This document shows, piece after piece, positions 34,859-46,260 of a DNA stretch of 64,000 nucleotides. Within the stretch, counting starts at the first letter, position 1; every line of letters begins with the position of its first letter. This DNA is from Platanthera guangdongensis. Taxonomy: Eukaryota; Streptophyta; Magnoliopsida; Asparagales; Orchidaceae. The stretch spans positions 231,376,646 to 231,440,645 of the forward strand of contig CM077163.1 in the NCBI GenBank assembly GCA_039583875.1. The letters run 5' to 3'. The translations under genes and the position numbers were made by a program. The notes under the pieces were generated by a model. It was not told where the DNA came from, did no database searches, and saw nothing but the letters and a program-made list of their open reading frames with translations.

Positions 34859-35833
34859 TCAGTACTCGACCCACTTCCACCTGTGCCGCCTCTTCGTTCC
34901 CGACCGAGGCGGCACACGGGGATCGTGGTAATCGCGAACCGCCACCAGCTCCCGCTGAGCCAGGCCGACCTGCTCCACGGCGCCCTTAAGATGCCCCTCG
35001 GCTCGCGTTATATGCACGCCCGGCGAGGTGACATCGTCGTCTTCCGCTTCGCGCGGAGGGCCCTCCAAGGCTGCGAGCCGGGCCTCGGTCTCGGCCTTGT
35101 CGTCATCGACTCTCTTCATGATCTCCTGCAGCATCAGTGTGTGTTTCTAGAATAGCCGCGTCACCTGCCTCTTCATCCCCGCCGCATCGGTCGGGTCGCC
35201 CAGATAGTCAGAAACACTGTCCACGTCAGGCGGAGGCGAGTACCCTTCGCTCATCTCGGTCTCAGGAGAGGCCCTGTAAAAGCCTGCAAGCGGGGTGGGG
35301 TCAGAATGAGCGAGCAAGAGACAAAGCCGACGATAAAAACCAGCTCACCAGGGGTTGGCACGTCGCCCGCACCGACAGATGGGCGAGAAGAGCCCGGCCG
35401 ACCCTGAAAGTTCCCTCCCTCGAGGGTCTCAAGAGATTTCCCCAGCCCGTGGGAGACCGCCGGACAGGGAGTTTCCGGAGGTGGGCGATCCAGACCTGGG
35501 GAACTCGCGATCTTCTCAGGCGACGGAGGCGGGGGACGATCCTCTCCCCGGTTCTCCACCTCCTCACAGGGAATTACCTGCAAAACAGGGAGTCAGAGGA
35601 ATAGCGATAATCAGCGGAAGGCCACGTACCCCGGGGACGACCTCAGCGCCCGCCGCCGAGCTGGAGGCCGGGCAGTCACCCGCCAGAGAACGCCTAACAA
35701 TCTTTCCCTTCGCCGGCCTGAAGAGAGGGCCGGAGGATCCGCGAACTAGCCATGGGGCGGCCTCGAGGGCCTCCTCCTGAGTCTGCAGGACTGCTGCCGC
35801 CAGGCGAGCTCGCACCTCTTCGCTAACCGGCAT
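34859..35833 (-). pseudogene. Tat1 antisense gene A: spliced coiled-coil protein
   Basis: Minus strand, three exons: 35833-35630, 35577-35349, 35283-34859. All donors (GTACGT, GTGAGC) and acceptors (TTTGCAG, CTTGCAG) fit in phase, total 286 codons. The protein starts MPVSEEVRARLAAAVLQ, has a Pro/Ser-rich middle, an acidic EMSEGYSPPPDVDSVSDYLG stretch and a C-terminal coiled coil (QEIMKRVDDDKAETEARLAA). TAG at 35148-35150 falls in frame within the last exon; the frame stays open for 96 codons after it, so it reads as a nonsense mutation or an early natural end. I do not recognise the family. Confidence 0.55.
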
Positions 35834-35901
35834 CGAAAAACAAAAGTCTGCTCAGAGAAAGTAAAGGGATTTGGGGAGCCTCCTACAGGGGTCAGCGGTA
35901 T

Positions 35902-35911
35902 GTATTTATAG
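35902..35911 (-). promoter_or_regulatory. TATA box of antisense gene A
   Basis: Minus strand reads GCTATAAATACA about 70 bases before the ATG at 35833. Spacing leaves room for a short leader. Confidence 0.6.
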
Positions 35912-36026
35912 CTGGACAGTGGGGGCCACCAAAAGATTCCCTGCCAGCTCAGCACAGTGCTCGCCAAACACGCGGGTTGGATGATTCTTTCCGAGCTTGA
36001 TTCAAGCTCAAAAAGAGCGGGGATTG

Positions 36027-36821
36027 TGTACAACCCCGTGTCCGGCGAGCGGATTCCGCCAGAGAGGTTGAGCGGAGCGGCAGAAGGGCTGGCTCGCTCC
36101 CGCCCATTTCGGGCGAGCGAGCCGGCAGGCGAGCGAGCGGGTCGCGCAAGGAATCCTCGGCCAAAGCAGTCAAGCCCGGCGACCTGCGACTGGCGAGTCG
36201 ATCAATGTCGCGACGATCGCCGGCCAACCCGCACGCGACCTGGCTGTCGGTCCGCCCGGCGGAATACGGACAGCTCGCCCATATCGTCTCGCGCTCGCCC
36301 AGGGAGAATGGGCGAGCCGCGAGGCCAGGCCGCGCCCGCCTCCTGCGGGGAAACTAGAGGCGAGCTGACCCCCAGGGGTGCGAATAGCTACTCAGATTCT
36401 CGGGTTCCCCTGTTGGCAGACCCGGTTGGACTGCGCATAGCTATTCAGAACAGCAGAGTTTGGCTGTTGGCAGGCCCAACCAGGGGCTTTTCGGTATTTC
36501 CAGGTCAGTTCTTTTGGTTATTGGCAGTTCAGATTCTGAAAATCTATAAATAAGACCCAAGGGGTACCTCAGAGGGCACGCTTCCAGTGTTTCCTGACTC
36601 TCATTTTCAAGTGTCCTCTGAGGGTACCTTAGCTCGACTCTTGGCGAAGGAGGGGAAGCGCTCAGAGATCTTCCGGGTTTGTGGTGGGACCTCCCTGTCG
36701 AGCCCTTGGGTCTGTTCTTTCTTGCCTCTTCCGTTGTTTTTCTTGCAGGAGTGAAGTAGGCGCGAGACCACCCCTTCCCCAAGGGTAGAACTCCACAAGA
36801 GGCCGGATTCCGGTTTCAACA
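36027..36821 (+). repeat. Tat1 3' LTR
   Basis: 795 bp, same length as the 5' LTR. Preceded by the purine-rich CAAAAAGAGCGGGGA at 36009-36023. Ends TTTCAACA next to GACGC (36822-36826). TATA near 36544. Confidence 0.9.
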
Positions 36822-36826
36822 GACGC

Positions 36827-37460
36827 GACATGCACCGGTTCACCGAGAATGTGCCCTGAGTGCACGGGACGTGTGGCCGTACGAGCCAACGTCTGTGATG
36901 AAATGGCTATGGTTATATGCATTGCTCGCTTGTGCTAATGAAATGCAGGGAAGGAGCATCGCCGCCCCGAGTTGGGGGGGGGGATCGTTATAATTTGGTC
37001 AGCATTGCTGACCGTTGCCTTGTTTGCCACCGTGCGGTGGTTTGTTGCTTGCAGGTGCAGCTGGACCAAGCGGTCAATAGCGGGCTGAAGCCCTTTTTGC
37101 GAAGCTGGCCCTCAAAGGCCCAAGTGGAAATGTTTTCTGTTTTATTCATGTATGGCCGACATGCGTGCCGAGGTTGGTAAATCATGTATTATTCAAGTGA
37201 AACATTCTGTAAGGCCTTAAGGCCGATTTTTGGGTATTTTGTATACATTCCTAAATATTGTAATAGTGGACATTCGTGCTCTAAAGCTGGGTTCTTGTTT
37301 GCAACTTATTTATACTGCTTCCGCTAGAATGCTCTATGTAGGACGTTGAGATTGGTTGGTTGGTTTCCATAAGTAACCACCCGGTCTGTCTGTGGTATAT
37401 GGCGTCGGGTCCCGGCCGGACCTACTGTTATATGCTATGCGACGGATAGGGGGTGTTACA
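36827..37460 (+). repeat. E2 5' LTR, continuation after Tat1
   Basis: Aligns with 43947-44577 of the 3' LTR. Includes a G-run near 36977-36986 that is shorter in the 3' copy. Ends GGGTGTTACA, followed by the primer site at 37463-37472 (TTGGTATCAG). Confidence 0.9.
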
Positions 37461-37686
37461 ATTTGGTATCAGACTACTGGTTTTGGTCGGGCTTAAACTG
37501 AATTCGTGGCCGAATTCTTTTTAAGGGGTGGTGAGCACATTGTGTGCGTCATCGTAATAACAGTAAAACGAACCCATGAATGTCCACTTAGGAATGAAAA
37601 TACTCGTGTTTGAGGAACCTGCGTGTTCCTATAATTGCTGTTTGCAATGTTTTGTGGTCGCTTAACAGTGTTTTGTACCACTATAG

Positions 37687-38935
37687 GTGACCAAAAGTGG
37701 TGTTGGGCCGTCAGAACGCCGAGTTTCTGAGGCAAGTAGTGCACCGGATGTTGCTCCCGCAACACCTCTGTCGGCTGAAAATATAAGATTGGTGGCTGAA
37801 GCGGTGTTGGCCGTGATCAATGCGCAGCCAGGAAGGCAAGCGCATCAGCCCGCTCCTGTGATGGAGCAAGAACCTCTGCAAGAGGCTGAGCCGAGGAGGG
37901 TGGAGCAAGTGGTTGTAGAACCGATAGTGCCAAGGAGGGCAACTGAGAGGCAGTTGAAGCATGTAATGAGCTTTAACCCTCCGTTATTCTCGGGGTTGGG
38001 AACCCCATCTCAGGCTGAAGACTGGCTCTCTAGGGTGAAGAGAGTCATGACGGCGACGGAGACGGAGGAGTGGCAAATGACCACCATCGCTACGTTCCTG
38101 CTGGACGGTGAAGCGAGGATGTGGTGGGAAGGTTTGGAGCTGCATCATCTGAGAGGTAGACAACTGATAGACGTTCCGATGGAAGAGTTCTCGGGATTGT
38201 TCTTGGCAAGATACCTCCCTTCTACTCAGAGGATTTCAATGGAGAATGAATTCCTGAAGTTGGTGCAGGGTGAGAGGAGCGTGGATGAATATCTCCACGA
38301 GTTTACGCGGTTGAGTCGTTATGCTAGCTCCACCATCATAGATGAGGAGCGCAAGACTAATCGTTTTTATGAAGGCTTGAGGGATGAGCTGAGACTATTA
38401 CTGTCGGGGTCAATGACGCAGGGTTTCTTAACCTTGGTCAATACTGCCCGGTCCTTGGAGAAGGACATGAAGAGCGTGCAAGCGAAGAAAAGCTTGAGTG
38501 AAAAGAAATCTGAGTTCAGAGTGCCGACTGCTTCAAAGTACGGCTATCGGAAGTCTTTCAAGAAGCATAGGACTTCGGGTCCAGCTCCTTCTGGCGCTTC
38601 TGGGGCGACTACGGGTCGGACCCCGGGTGCGTGCTTTACGTGTGGAAAGACGGGGCATTTCTCCCGTGATTGTTGGAGCGGACGTCCTAAGTCCGAGAGG
38701 AGGCCAGGAGCTACCTACGAAGAGAAGGGAAAGGCGGTGGAGTCGACCGCATCCCACTATGCTCCGGCCCAACCAAGGGTCTACAATCTTGGCCAACAGG
38801 AGGCCATTAAACAAGCCGATGTGGTGACAGGATTTGTTTTGATTTGTGAAAATCCGGCACGAGCACTTTTCGATACGGGAGCTTCACACTCCTTCTTGTC
38901 CGAAGGATTTATATCACGCATCGGAGTCCTTCTTC
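37687..38935 (+). CDS. E2 gag and start of protease
   Basis: The frame starts after an acceptor-like CTATAG; first internal ATG at 37861. Residues about 95-265 are the retrotransposon gag core ([46 protein letters not shown]). A CCHC knuckle ([14 protein letters not shown]) sits near residue 317. The frame then enters protease in frame ([17 protein letters not shown], active site DTGAS). It loses phase with pol near 38920, where one C seems missing in the GTCCTTCTTCG stretch. Gag would build the particle and the knuckle bind RNA. It is otherwise intact. Confidence 0.8.
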
Positions 38936-38936
38936 G

Positions 38937-41900
38937 ATGGCGAAGGATAAGTTGGATGTGTTGTTGCCCAATGGGTGTTCGATGCGAGCGGTTAGGATCT
39001 GCGATGTTAAGATTCGTATTGGAGAGCAGGAGTTCGACCTGCGGGCGTCTTTACTGCCGTTAATGGAGTTCGACGTCATATTTGGCATGGACTGGCTCTC
39101 GGAGCAGCAGGCCCATATAGATTGCGGTAGCAAGGAAGTAAAGCTGGGAGCGAGTCGTGAGACGACTTTTACGGGCTTAAAGGGGTCGAGCAAGACGTTG
39201 ATGTCTGCTCTTCAGGTGGTGAAGGCGGTTCGTGCTGGAGCAGAACTGTTCTTTACACTAGTGGAGGTTGCAAAGCCGAAGCCCGCTTTGGATTGTATTT
39301 CAGTGGTATCGGAATACCCTGATGTGTTCCCCGCAGATCTTCCTGGAGCCCCGCCTCAATGGGAGATAGATTTTACGATCGAGCTAGTGCCAGGTGCAAA
39401 GCCTGTGTCACGATCTCCGTATCGGCTAGCGCCTAAGGAAATGGCGGAGCTGAAAGTTCAACTGCAAGAGTTGTTGGAGCAAGGGTATGTGCGCCCGAGT
39501 TCTTCGCCTTGGAGCGCACCGGTCCTCTTTGTTAAGAAGAAGGACGGAAGCTTGAGATTATGTATTGATTATCGAGAGCTAAACAAGCTGACTGAGAAGA
39601 ACAAGTCCCCGATCCCCCGGATTGATGATCTCTTCGATCAGTTAGTCGGGTCGACGGTGTACTCGAAGTTGGACCTCAAGGCTGGGTACTATCAGCTGCG
39701 AATAAGGGAGAGTGATATCCCGAAGACAGCGTTTAGTACGAGATACGGGCATTATGAGTTTACGGTCATGCCGTTTGGGCTGACTAATGCGCCGTCAGTA
39801 TTCATGGATTTGATGAACAGGACGTTTAGGGAGTACCTGGACCATTTCGTGATCGTCTTCATCGACGATATTTTGGTGTACTCGCAAAGTGAGGAGGATC
39901 ACTTCAAGCATCTCCATTTGGTGTTGGAGACACTCAGGAGAAACCAGTTGTATGCCAAGTTCTCGAAGTGCGAGTTTTGGCTATCCTCAGTGGCGTTCCT
40001 CGGGCATATAGTGAGTGGAGAGGGTATTGCTGTGGATCCGGCGAAGATTGTTGCGATACGGGAGTGGCCTGAGCTTGCTACGGTAGCAGAAGTCCGGAGC
40101 TTTTTGGGGCTTGCCGGCTATTATAGGCGCTTCATAGAGAACTTCTCGCGGATAGCGTTACCTCTCACTACTTTGACGAGGAAGGAGCATAAGTTCGTTT
40201 GGACGCTGGAGTGCGCGCGAGCTTTTGAGGAGTTGAAGTGTCGGTTGACCACGGCGCCTGTGCTGAGTTCGCCGGTTGGAACCGAAGACTATGAGATATA
40301 TAGCGATGCTTCAGGCAGCGGTTTGGGTTGCGTGCTACTGCAGCACGGAAGCGTGATAGCTTATGGCTCGAGACAGCTAAAAGTGCACGAGAGGAATTAT
40401 CCGGTCCATGACTTGGAGTTAGCGGCCGTGATTTTCACCTTGAAGCTGTGGAGACACTATTTGTACGGTGTGAAGATTGATATCTACACCGATCACAAGA
40501 GTCTGAAGTACATGATAGATCAGAAAGATCTGAATATGCGACAACGTAGGTGGATGGAGTTCCTGGGGGACTATACATTCAAGATCCACTACGTGCCTGG
40601 CAAAGGGAATGCGGTTGCGGACGCGTTGAGTCGCCGAGCCCCAGCTCAAGCGAATTGGCTATCAGTGCATGATGAGCGGTTGGTGCAGGAGCTGGAGGCG
40701 TTGGAGATTGTTTGTGTGGATAGACAATCTAGTGCTGAAGTAGTTCTGAATTGGACTGAAGTCCAATATGACCTGGCTGATCGGATTCGGCAGGCTTTGG
40801 ATATGGATGCTCATATGAAGCAGTTCATGATAGAGGATCTGGATGGGTCAAATTCCCAATTCGTCGTGGAGGACGGATTGCTTTGGAAAGACGGTCGTCT
40901 GTGCGTCCCAAGTGTGGGCAATTTACGGGTGGAGTTGTTGTACGAGGCGCACCATACCAAGTACTCGATTCACCCGGGGAGCACGAAGATGTACCGTGAT
41001 GTAAAGAAGCTACTTTGGTGGCCGAGTTTGAAAAAGGATGTGGCGCTATACGTAGCGAAGTGCCAAACCTGCGCCTTGGTAAAGACGGAGTGCCAAAAGC
41101 CGGGAGGATTTCTTAAGTCCTTGCCTATTCCGGAGTGGAAATTCGACGACATCTCTATGGACTTTGTGCATGGTTTGCCAAGGTCGCAAAAGGGGAACGA
41201 CGCCATTTGGGTGGTGGTCGATCGATTAACGAAGGTGTCGCATTTTATTCCGCATAGGAAGGATGATCAGGTGGAGAAGCTGGCAAAGCTATATGTGGAT
41301 AACCTAGTACGGCTTCATGGTGTGCCCCGCAGCATCGTGAGTGACCGGGATGGGCGGTTCACGTCCAATGATTGGAGGCTGGTGCAGCAAATATTGGGAA
41401 CAAAGCTGAAGTTTAGCACAGCCTTCCATCCGCAAACGGATGGGCAGACCGATAGAGTCAATAGAACCATGGAAGACATGCTTCGCATGTGTGTCTTGGA
41501 CTTTGGAAAGCAATGGGAAGACCACCTTTATTTGGTGGAGTTCGCATACAACAATAGCTACCAAGCAAGTATTCAGATGGCGCCCTTCGAGGCCCTTTAT
41601 GGTAGGAAATGTCGCACGCCGTTGTCTTGGTTAGAAATCGGTGAGTCAAAGTTGTATAAGCGATCGGAAGTGGATGATGCTACTTCTTTGGTGAGAACCA
41701 TTCGGGAGAGGTTGCTCATCGCTCAGGACCGGCAAACAAAATACTATAATGCCAAGCACAGGAACGTGGAGTTCGCTGTGGGTGATTATGTGTACCTAAA
41801 GATCAAGCCGTTCAAGGGTGTCTCGCGGGTGCGACGATTGAAAAAGCTAAGCCCGAGGTACCTTGGACCGTTCGAGGTTCTGGAGCGAGTTGGAGAAGTG

Positions 41901-42236
41901 GCCTATAGGTTGAAGCTTTCAGTGGAGCTAAGTGGTTTACACGATGTATTCCACATTTCGGTGCTTCGGAAGGCGGTGCAAGAGCCTACGCAAGTGATCG
42001 CAGTCGATCAAGTGCCGGTGGATAGTGGGCTAACGACAAAGGTCAAGCCCGTGCGGATTGAGGACTCGGAGGTCAAGCGGCTACGCAATAAAGAGATCAG
42101 GATGGTCAAAGTCCGGTGGGACAATTGCGGTCGTGAGGAGCTCTCTTGGGAGCGAGAGCAGACTATGCTTGACGAGTATCCGGAGTTGTTCCGCTCAGGT
42201 ACAAATGTTGTTTTTGTATATCTTTCCTTTATGTAA
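38937..42236 (+). CDS. E2 pol: protease C-part, RT, RNase H, integrase, chromodomain-like tail
   Basis: 1099 codons without a stop. Protease end ([16 protein letters not shown], residues about 40-60); RT with [11 protein letters not shown] and catalytic FIDD near residue 308; RNase H ([13 protein letters not shown] near 455); integrase zinc site H-H-C-C (about 671-712); catalytic core MDFVHG (741), SDRDGRF (802), TDR (838). The [13 protein letters not shown] module and a Tekay-type chromodomain-like tail ([14 protein letters not shown], about 1031-1085) follow. The third catalytic residue of the D-D-E triad is Asp, not Glu (GAT at 41451-41453). It is out of frame with gag by one base. Near-intact, recent copy. 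Confidence 0.85.
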   Translation: MAKDKLDVLLPNGCSMRAVRICDVKIRIGEQEFDLRASLLPLMEFDVIFGMDWLSEQQAHIDCGSKEVKLGASRETTFTGLKGSSKTLMSALQVVKAVRAGAELFFTLVEVAKPKPALDCISVVSEYPDVFPADLPGAPPQWEIDFTIELVPGAKPVSRSPYRLAPKEMAELKVQLQELLEQGYVRPSSSPWSAPVLFVKKKDGSLRLCIDYRELNKLTEKNKSPIPRIDDLFDQLVGSTVYSKLDLKAGYYQLRIRESDIPKTAFSTRYGHYEFTVMPFGLTNAPSVFMDLMNRTFREYLDHFVIVFIDDILVYSQSEEDHFKHLHLVLETLRRNQLYAKFSKCEFWLSSVAFLGHIVSGEGIAVDPAKIVAIREWPELATVAEVRSFLGLAGYYRRFIENFSRIALPLTTLTRKEHKFVWTLECARAFEELKCRLTTAPVLSSPVGTEDYEIYSDASGSGLGCVLLQHGSVIAYGSRQLKVHERNYPVHDLELAAVIFTLKLWRHYLYGVKIDIYTDHKSLKYMIDQKDLNMRQRRWMEFLGDYTFKIHYVPGKGNAVADALSRRAPAQANWLSVHDERLVQELEALEIVCVDRQSSAEVVLNWTEVQYDLADRIRQALDMDAHMKQFMIEDLDGSNSQFVVEDGLLWKDGRLCVPSVGNLRVELLYEAHHTKYSIHPGSTKMYRDVKKLLWWPSLKKDVALYVAKCQTCALVKTECQKPGGFLKSLPIPEWKFDDISMDFVHGLPRSQKGNDAIWVVVDRLTKVSHFIPHRKDDQVEKLAKLYVDNLVRLHGVPRSIVSDRDGRFTSNDWRLVQQILGTKLKFSTAFHPQTDGQTDRVNRTMEDMLRMCVLDFGKQWEDHLYLVEFAYNNSYQASIQMAPFEALYGRKCRTPLSWLEIGESKLYKRSEVDDATSLVRTIRERLLIAQDRQTKYYNAKHRNVEFAVGDYVYLKIKPFKGVSRVRRLKKLSPRYLGPFEVLERVGEVAYRLKLSVELSGLHDVFHISVLRKAVQEPTQVIAVDQVPVDSGLTTKVKPVRIEDSEVKRLRNKEIRMVKVRWDNCGREELSWEREQTMLDEYPELFRSGTNVVFVYLSFM

Positions 42237-42250
42237 TTTCGTGGGCGAAA

Positions 42251-42271
42251 TTCTTTTAAGAGGGGGAGAGT
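42251..42271 (+). other. E2 polypurine tract
   Basis: TTTTAAGAGGGGGAGAG immediately before the 3' LTR start at 42272; plus-strand primer for DNA synthesis. Confidence 0.85.
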
Positions 42272-44577
42272 TGTAACGCCCCGAAACTCAAAGGAGCAAA
42301 GGGGGACGTTTTGGGCCAGTTTTGGTTTATGGCTGAAGGCACACGGCCTGGGACACGGGCGTGTCCCAGGGCATGTCAAGCGTGTGTCGACACTTAGCCG
42401 CGAAGTCGTCGAGTTATTCTCGACGATTCGTCGAGAATGGGCACACGGCCTGCGACACGGGCGTGTCGCAGGGCGTGTCGACCCGTGTCGACACTTAGCC
42501 GTGAAATCGTCGAGTTATACTCGACGATTCGTCGAGAATGGGCACACGGCCTGCGACACGGGCGTGTCGCAGGGCGTGTCGACCCGTGTCAACGATCGTC
42601 AAGGTGAAATCGTCGAGATTCACTCGACGATCGTCGAGTCAAGGCACACGGCCTAGGACACGGGCATGTCCAAGGCCGTGTCATCGAGTCGTCGATCTCC
42701 ACTCGACGAAATGTCCCGTGTACACGGCCTGGGGCCCAGGCGTGTCAAAGTGACACGGGCAAGGACACGGGCGTGTCCTAGAACCCGTGCAGTGCTCGGG
42801 TTGGAAACGGGGGAAAAATCATGGGGTACACGGCCGGCTACACGGCCGTGTCAGCTGGAACACGGGCGTGTCAGCTCGAACACGGGCGTGTTCGATACCC
42901 GTGTGCGTGTCCAGGAGATTCGATTTTGACGGCGAATGCGGCACACGGCCCTGGACACGGGCGTGTGCCAGGCCGTGTTCGGTCCAGTTTGGGCATTTCA
43001 GCCCCGAATCAAAGCCGCTCGTTTTCTTAGGTTGAGATCCGACGGCTGGGGATGGTTCCTGAGAGGATATACTCGGGTTTGACTTAGAAAATCCATCACT
43101 TTTCACCCTTTTCATCTCTCCAAACCCTTGGAGAAAGAAGAGCTAAGGCAAGAGGAAGAGGAGCTAGATCCGCCATTGGAGGAGCTTCGGAGCTCCGAAT
43201 CGCAAGCTGACTCCGGATCCACGGAGGCGACGCAAGTCCGGTGATTTCTATCCGATTACTTTTCGATGGCGCCAAAGAGGAACGCAAGGGTAACGATCCT
43301 CATCTTGAGCTTGAATCGCTCCTTTTCTTAGCATAGGAAGCCCGCTCTCGCGAGTTTGCGGAGAGTTGGAGGCGTTCCTTCGGGTAGATATGTAAAGTCC
43401 CCGTTGTTTAGAGTCCGTATGCGAGAACGGACATAGGCATTTTGGTTGAAGCCTACCCGGACATGTTAGTCCGGATCGGTGATGTTGCATTGCATAAGGC
43501 CGGAGAAGACTCCGTGCTATTGGGTGTTTTCGGGTTTTCTACGCGGTAGATTGCAGCAGGGAGCCTTGGGGACTAACCCAAAGGTGCACCCGGAAAACTG
43601 GGCGGATACGAGATCTTGCCAACGTGGTGGCCTGAGAGCCAGCTTGAACATAACAGGGTTATGTGATTTGTGTTAGAATGGGACTCGGTGAAAGTTTGAC
43701 CCGCGCATATGACTTAAATTGTCGTTGCGATGTGAGCACGGGTTAGATGGAGCCGTACCCGCTCTATGTCGTTCGGGTTAGAGAGACCTAAAGTTACATG
43801 GCACTCGCCGTTGACATAGATGTGAGTCTTCGGCGGTCTATGGCTTAAATTGACGTGACCAATGCCAGGAAGACGAATTGCTCATAGGAATGGCCGTCTA
43901 AGTGGCGGTGGTGAGTCAGGAATGTTGGTGGCTTAAGTTGACGCGACATGGACCGGTTCACCGAGAATGTGCCCTGAGTGCACGGGACGTGTGGCCGTAC
44001 GAGCCAACGTCTGTGATGAAATGGCTATGGTTATATGCATTGCTCGCTTGTGCTAATGAAATGCAGGGAAGGAGCATCGCCGCCCCGAGTTGGGGGCGGG
44101 ATCGTTATAATTTGGTCAGCATTGCTGACCGTTGCCTTGTTTGCCACCGTGCGGTGGTTTGTTGCTTGCAGGTGCAGCTGGACCAAGCGGTCAATAGCGG
44201 GCTGAAGCCCTTTTTGCGAAGCTGGCCCTCGAAGGCCCAAGTGGAAATGTTTTCTGTTTTATTCATGTATGGCCGGCCTGCGTGCCGAGGTTGGTAAATC
44301 ATGTATTATTCAAGTGAAACATTCTGTAAGGCCTTAAGGCCGATTTTTGGGTATTTTGTATACATTCCTAAATATTGTAATAGTGGACATTCGTGCTCTA
44401 AAGCTGGGTTCTTGTTTGCAACTTATTTATACTGCTTCCGCTAGAATGCTCTGTGTAGGACGTTGAGATTGGTTGGTTGGTTTCCATAAGTAACCACCCG
44501 GTCTGTCTGTGGTATATGGCGTCGGGCCCCGGCCGGACCTACTGCTATATGCTATGCGACGGATAGGGGGTGTTACA
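42272..44577 (+). repeat. E2 3' LTR (uninterrupted)
   Basis: 2306 bp. It serves as the intact reference showing where Tat1 entered the 5' LTR (single GACGC). It carries the same palindrome array and the MAPKRN start, but with GC instead of GT at the proposed donor. Confidence 0.9.
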
Positions 44578-44582
44578 GAAGT

Positions 44583-45709
44583 GATGCTCTCCAAGGCACC
44601 CCTAAGGGTCTATTTATAGTTTTCCAAATACCATGAGCCAAAATGCCCGAAATACCCCTACGCCAAATATACCTTGGGTCAATAGAAAACAGCCACGCCG
44701 GGGGGTAAAGAGGTAATTCCACCCCCGGGGGACACAACGGTAAAAGCATGGTCCACAGGGGTCTAGGGGGCGGAGTGTGAACCCTCCACAGACTAGCCTC
44801 CTGGGGCGAGAGGGCTGGCCGCCCGGTCTCACCCCGCGGGCTGGCCGCCTAGGGCGAGAGGGCTGGCCGCCCGATCTCGCCCCGCGGGCTCTCCGCTTGG
44901 GGCGAGAGGGTCGGCTGCCTCGTCTCGCCCCGCGGGCTAGCCGCCTGGGGCGAGAGGGCCTGCTGCCCCGTCTCGCCCCGCGGGCTAGCCGCCTGGGGCG
45001 AGAGGGTCGGCTGCCCCGTCTCGCCTCGCAGGATAGCCTCCTGGAGCGAGAGGGTCGGCTGCCCCGTCTCGCCCCGCGGGCTAGCCGCCTGGGGCGAGAG
45101 GGACGGCTGCCCCGTCTCGCCCCGCGGGCTAGCCGCCTGGGGCGAGAGGGCGGGCCGCCCGGTCTCGCCCCGCGGGCTAGCCGCCTGGGGCGAGAGGGCC
45201 GGTTGCCCCGTCTTGCCCCGCGGGCTAGCCGCCTGGGGCGAGAGGGTCGACTGCCCCGTCTCGCCCTGCGGGCTAGCCGCCCGGGGCGAGAGGGCTGGCC
45301 GCCCAGTCTCGCCCCTACGGGCTAGCCGCCCGGGGCAAGAGGGCTGGCCGCCCGGTCTCGCCCCTGCGGGCTAGACGTCCGGGGCGAGAGGGCTGGCCGC
45401 CCGGTCTCGCCCCTGCGGGCTAGCCGCCCGGGGCGAGAGGGTTGGCCGCCCGGTCTCGCCCCTGCCCAATGCCAGGGTGTCGGGGGCGGGATCCTGATCT
45501 CCAGCCAGTCCCGCCATCCCACCTCGCACCTAGCAAGCCAGGGGGTGCCGGCCATCTTGCCACACCCACCCCTCTAAAGGGCCCGGGGGAAGATGCCGAT
45601 TCTTCCCCCCTACTAGTATATTTCCAAGCTATAGCCAAAATTGGCCACCAAGAGTGCCCATATGTCCAAAAAGCTTAAAACTATATAGTGGCGAATACGG
45701 GGTTGTACA
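44583..45709 (-). repeat. Tat2 3' LTR, U3-R side, with 48-bp tandem array
   Basis: On the minus strand it begins TGTACAACCCCG at 45709, like Tat1. 44795-45470 is about 14 copies of a 48-bp unit (GGGGCGAGAGGG..CCCCGTCTCGCCCCGCGGGCTAGC). A minus-strand TATA (CTATAAATAGACCC) lies at 44608-44621. It stops at the E2 junction and resumes at 22674. Confidence 0.8.
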
Positions 45710-45710
45710 C

Positions 45711-45727
45711 AATCCCCGCTCTTTTCG
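45711..45727 (-). other. Tat2 polypurine tract
   Basis: Minus strand reads AAAAGAGCGGGGATTG next to the LTR start, the same tract as in Tat1. Confidence 0.75.
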
Positions 45728-45824
45728 AGATTGGCACAATCTCGGAAAGAAACGTCCAACCCAACGTATTCGCTGAGTGTAATTTTCTTTCGCGGCACCC
45801 CGGGGAGTCAACCTGTCAAGCCAG

Positions 45825-46260
45825 CTAATGGGAGCCTGGGTGACGAGACCCCCTCCGGGTAAAAAATACTTCACCCTCCGGAGGGGTCAACCTGTCATGC
45901 CAGCTATGGGAGCCTGGGTGGCGAGACCCCCTCCGGGCAGAAAATACTTCACCCCCCCCCCCCCGGAGGGGTCAACCTGTCATGCCAGCTATGGGAGCCT
46001 GGGTGGCGAGACCTCCTCCGGGTAGAAAACACTTCACTCCCGGAGGGGTCAACCTGCAATGGCAGCTATGGGAGCCTGGGTGGCGAAACCTCCTCCGGGT
46101 AGAAAATACTTCACCCCCCGGAGGGGTCAACCTGTCATGCCAGCTATGGGAGCCTGGGTGGCGAGACCTCCTCCGGGTAGAAAACACTTCACCCCCCGGA
46201 GGGGTCAACCTGCCATGCCAGCTATGGGAGCCTGGGTGGCGAGACCTCCTCCGGGGAAAG
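45825..46260 (-). repeat. Tat2 secondary array, about 80-bp units
   Basis: About six units with GGGAGCCTGGGTGGCGAGAC and CCGGAGGGGTCAACCTG. A run of 14 C occurs near 45951-45964. Each unit is a diverged version of the 78/79-bp unit next to it. Confidence 0.85.

Larger units (their letters stand above)
24349..36821 (+). mobile_element. Tat1: 12.5-kb Tat-lineage Ty3/gypsy element with two antisense genes
   Basis: Two 795-bp LTRs (24349-25143, 36027-36821) differ at about 15 sites, all transitions by eye (about 1.9%). Order: LTR, gag, protease-RT-RNase H, archaeal-type RNase H, integrase (plus strand), 74/71-bp tandem array, then two spliced genes on the minus strand, polypurine tract (CAAAAAGAGCGGGGA) and LTR. 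Second RNase H, antisense ORFs between pol and the 3' LTR, and a Transposase_28-like product are features of the plant Tat lineage (Grande, RIRE2, Ogre and others). pol carries one frameshift and stops, so this copy is probably defective. Confidence 0.9.
22675..44577 (+). mobile_element. E2: Tekay/Del-like chromovirus carrying Tat1
   Basis: Target duplication GAAGT lies at 22670-22674 and 44578-44582. The 5' LTR is 22675-24348 plus 36827-37460 (about 2308 bp without Tat1) and the 3' LTR is 42272-44577 (2306 bp). By eye they differ at roughly 33-35 sites, near 1.5%. A tRNA-iMet primer site (TTTGGTATCAGA) follows the 5' LTR and a polypurine tract (AAGAGGGGGAGAG) precedes the 3' LTR. The interior encodes gag, protease, RT, RNase H, integrase and a chromodomain-like tail. 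Without Tat1 it is about 9.4 kb. Confidence 0.9.

Noticed and set aside
37463..37474. tRNA-Met gene fragment
   Set aside because: TGGTATCAGA is the primer-binding complement to initiator tRNA-Met, not a tRNA gene. The same holds at 4520-4531, 58311-58327 and 63909-63920.
44777..45325. 182-codon ORF with LGREGRLPRLAPRASR repeats
   Set aside because: 48 is divisible by three, so the array keeps one frame open. No start context, lies in an LTR.
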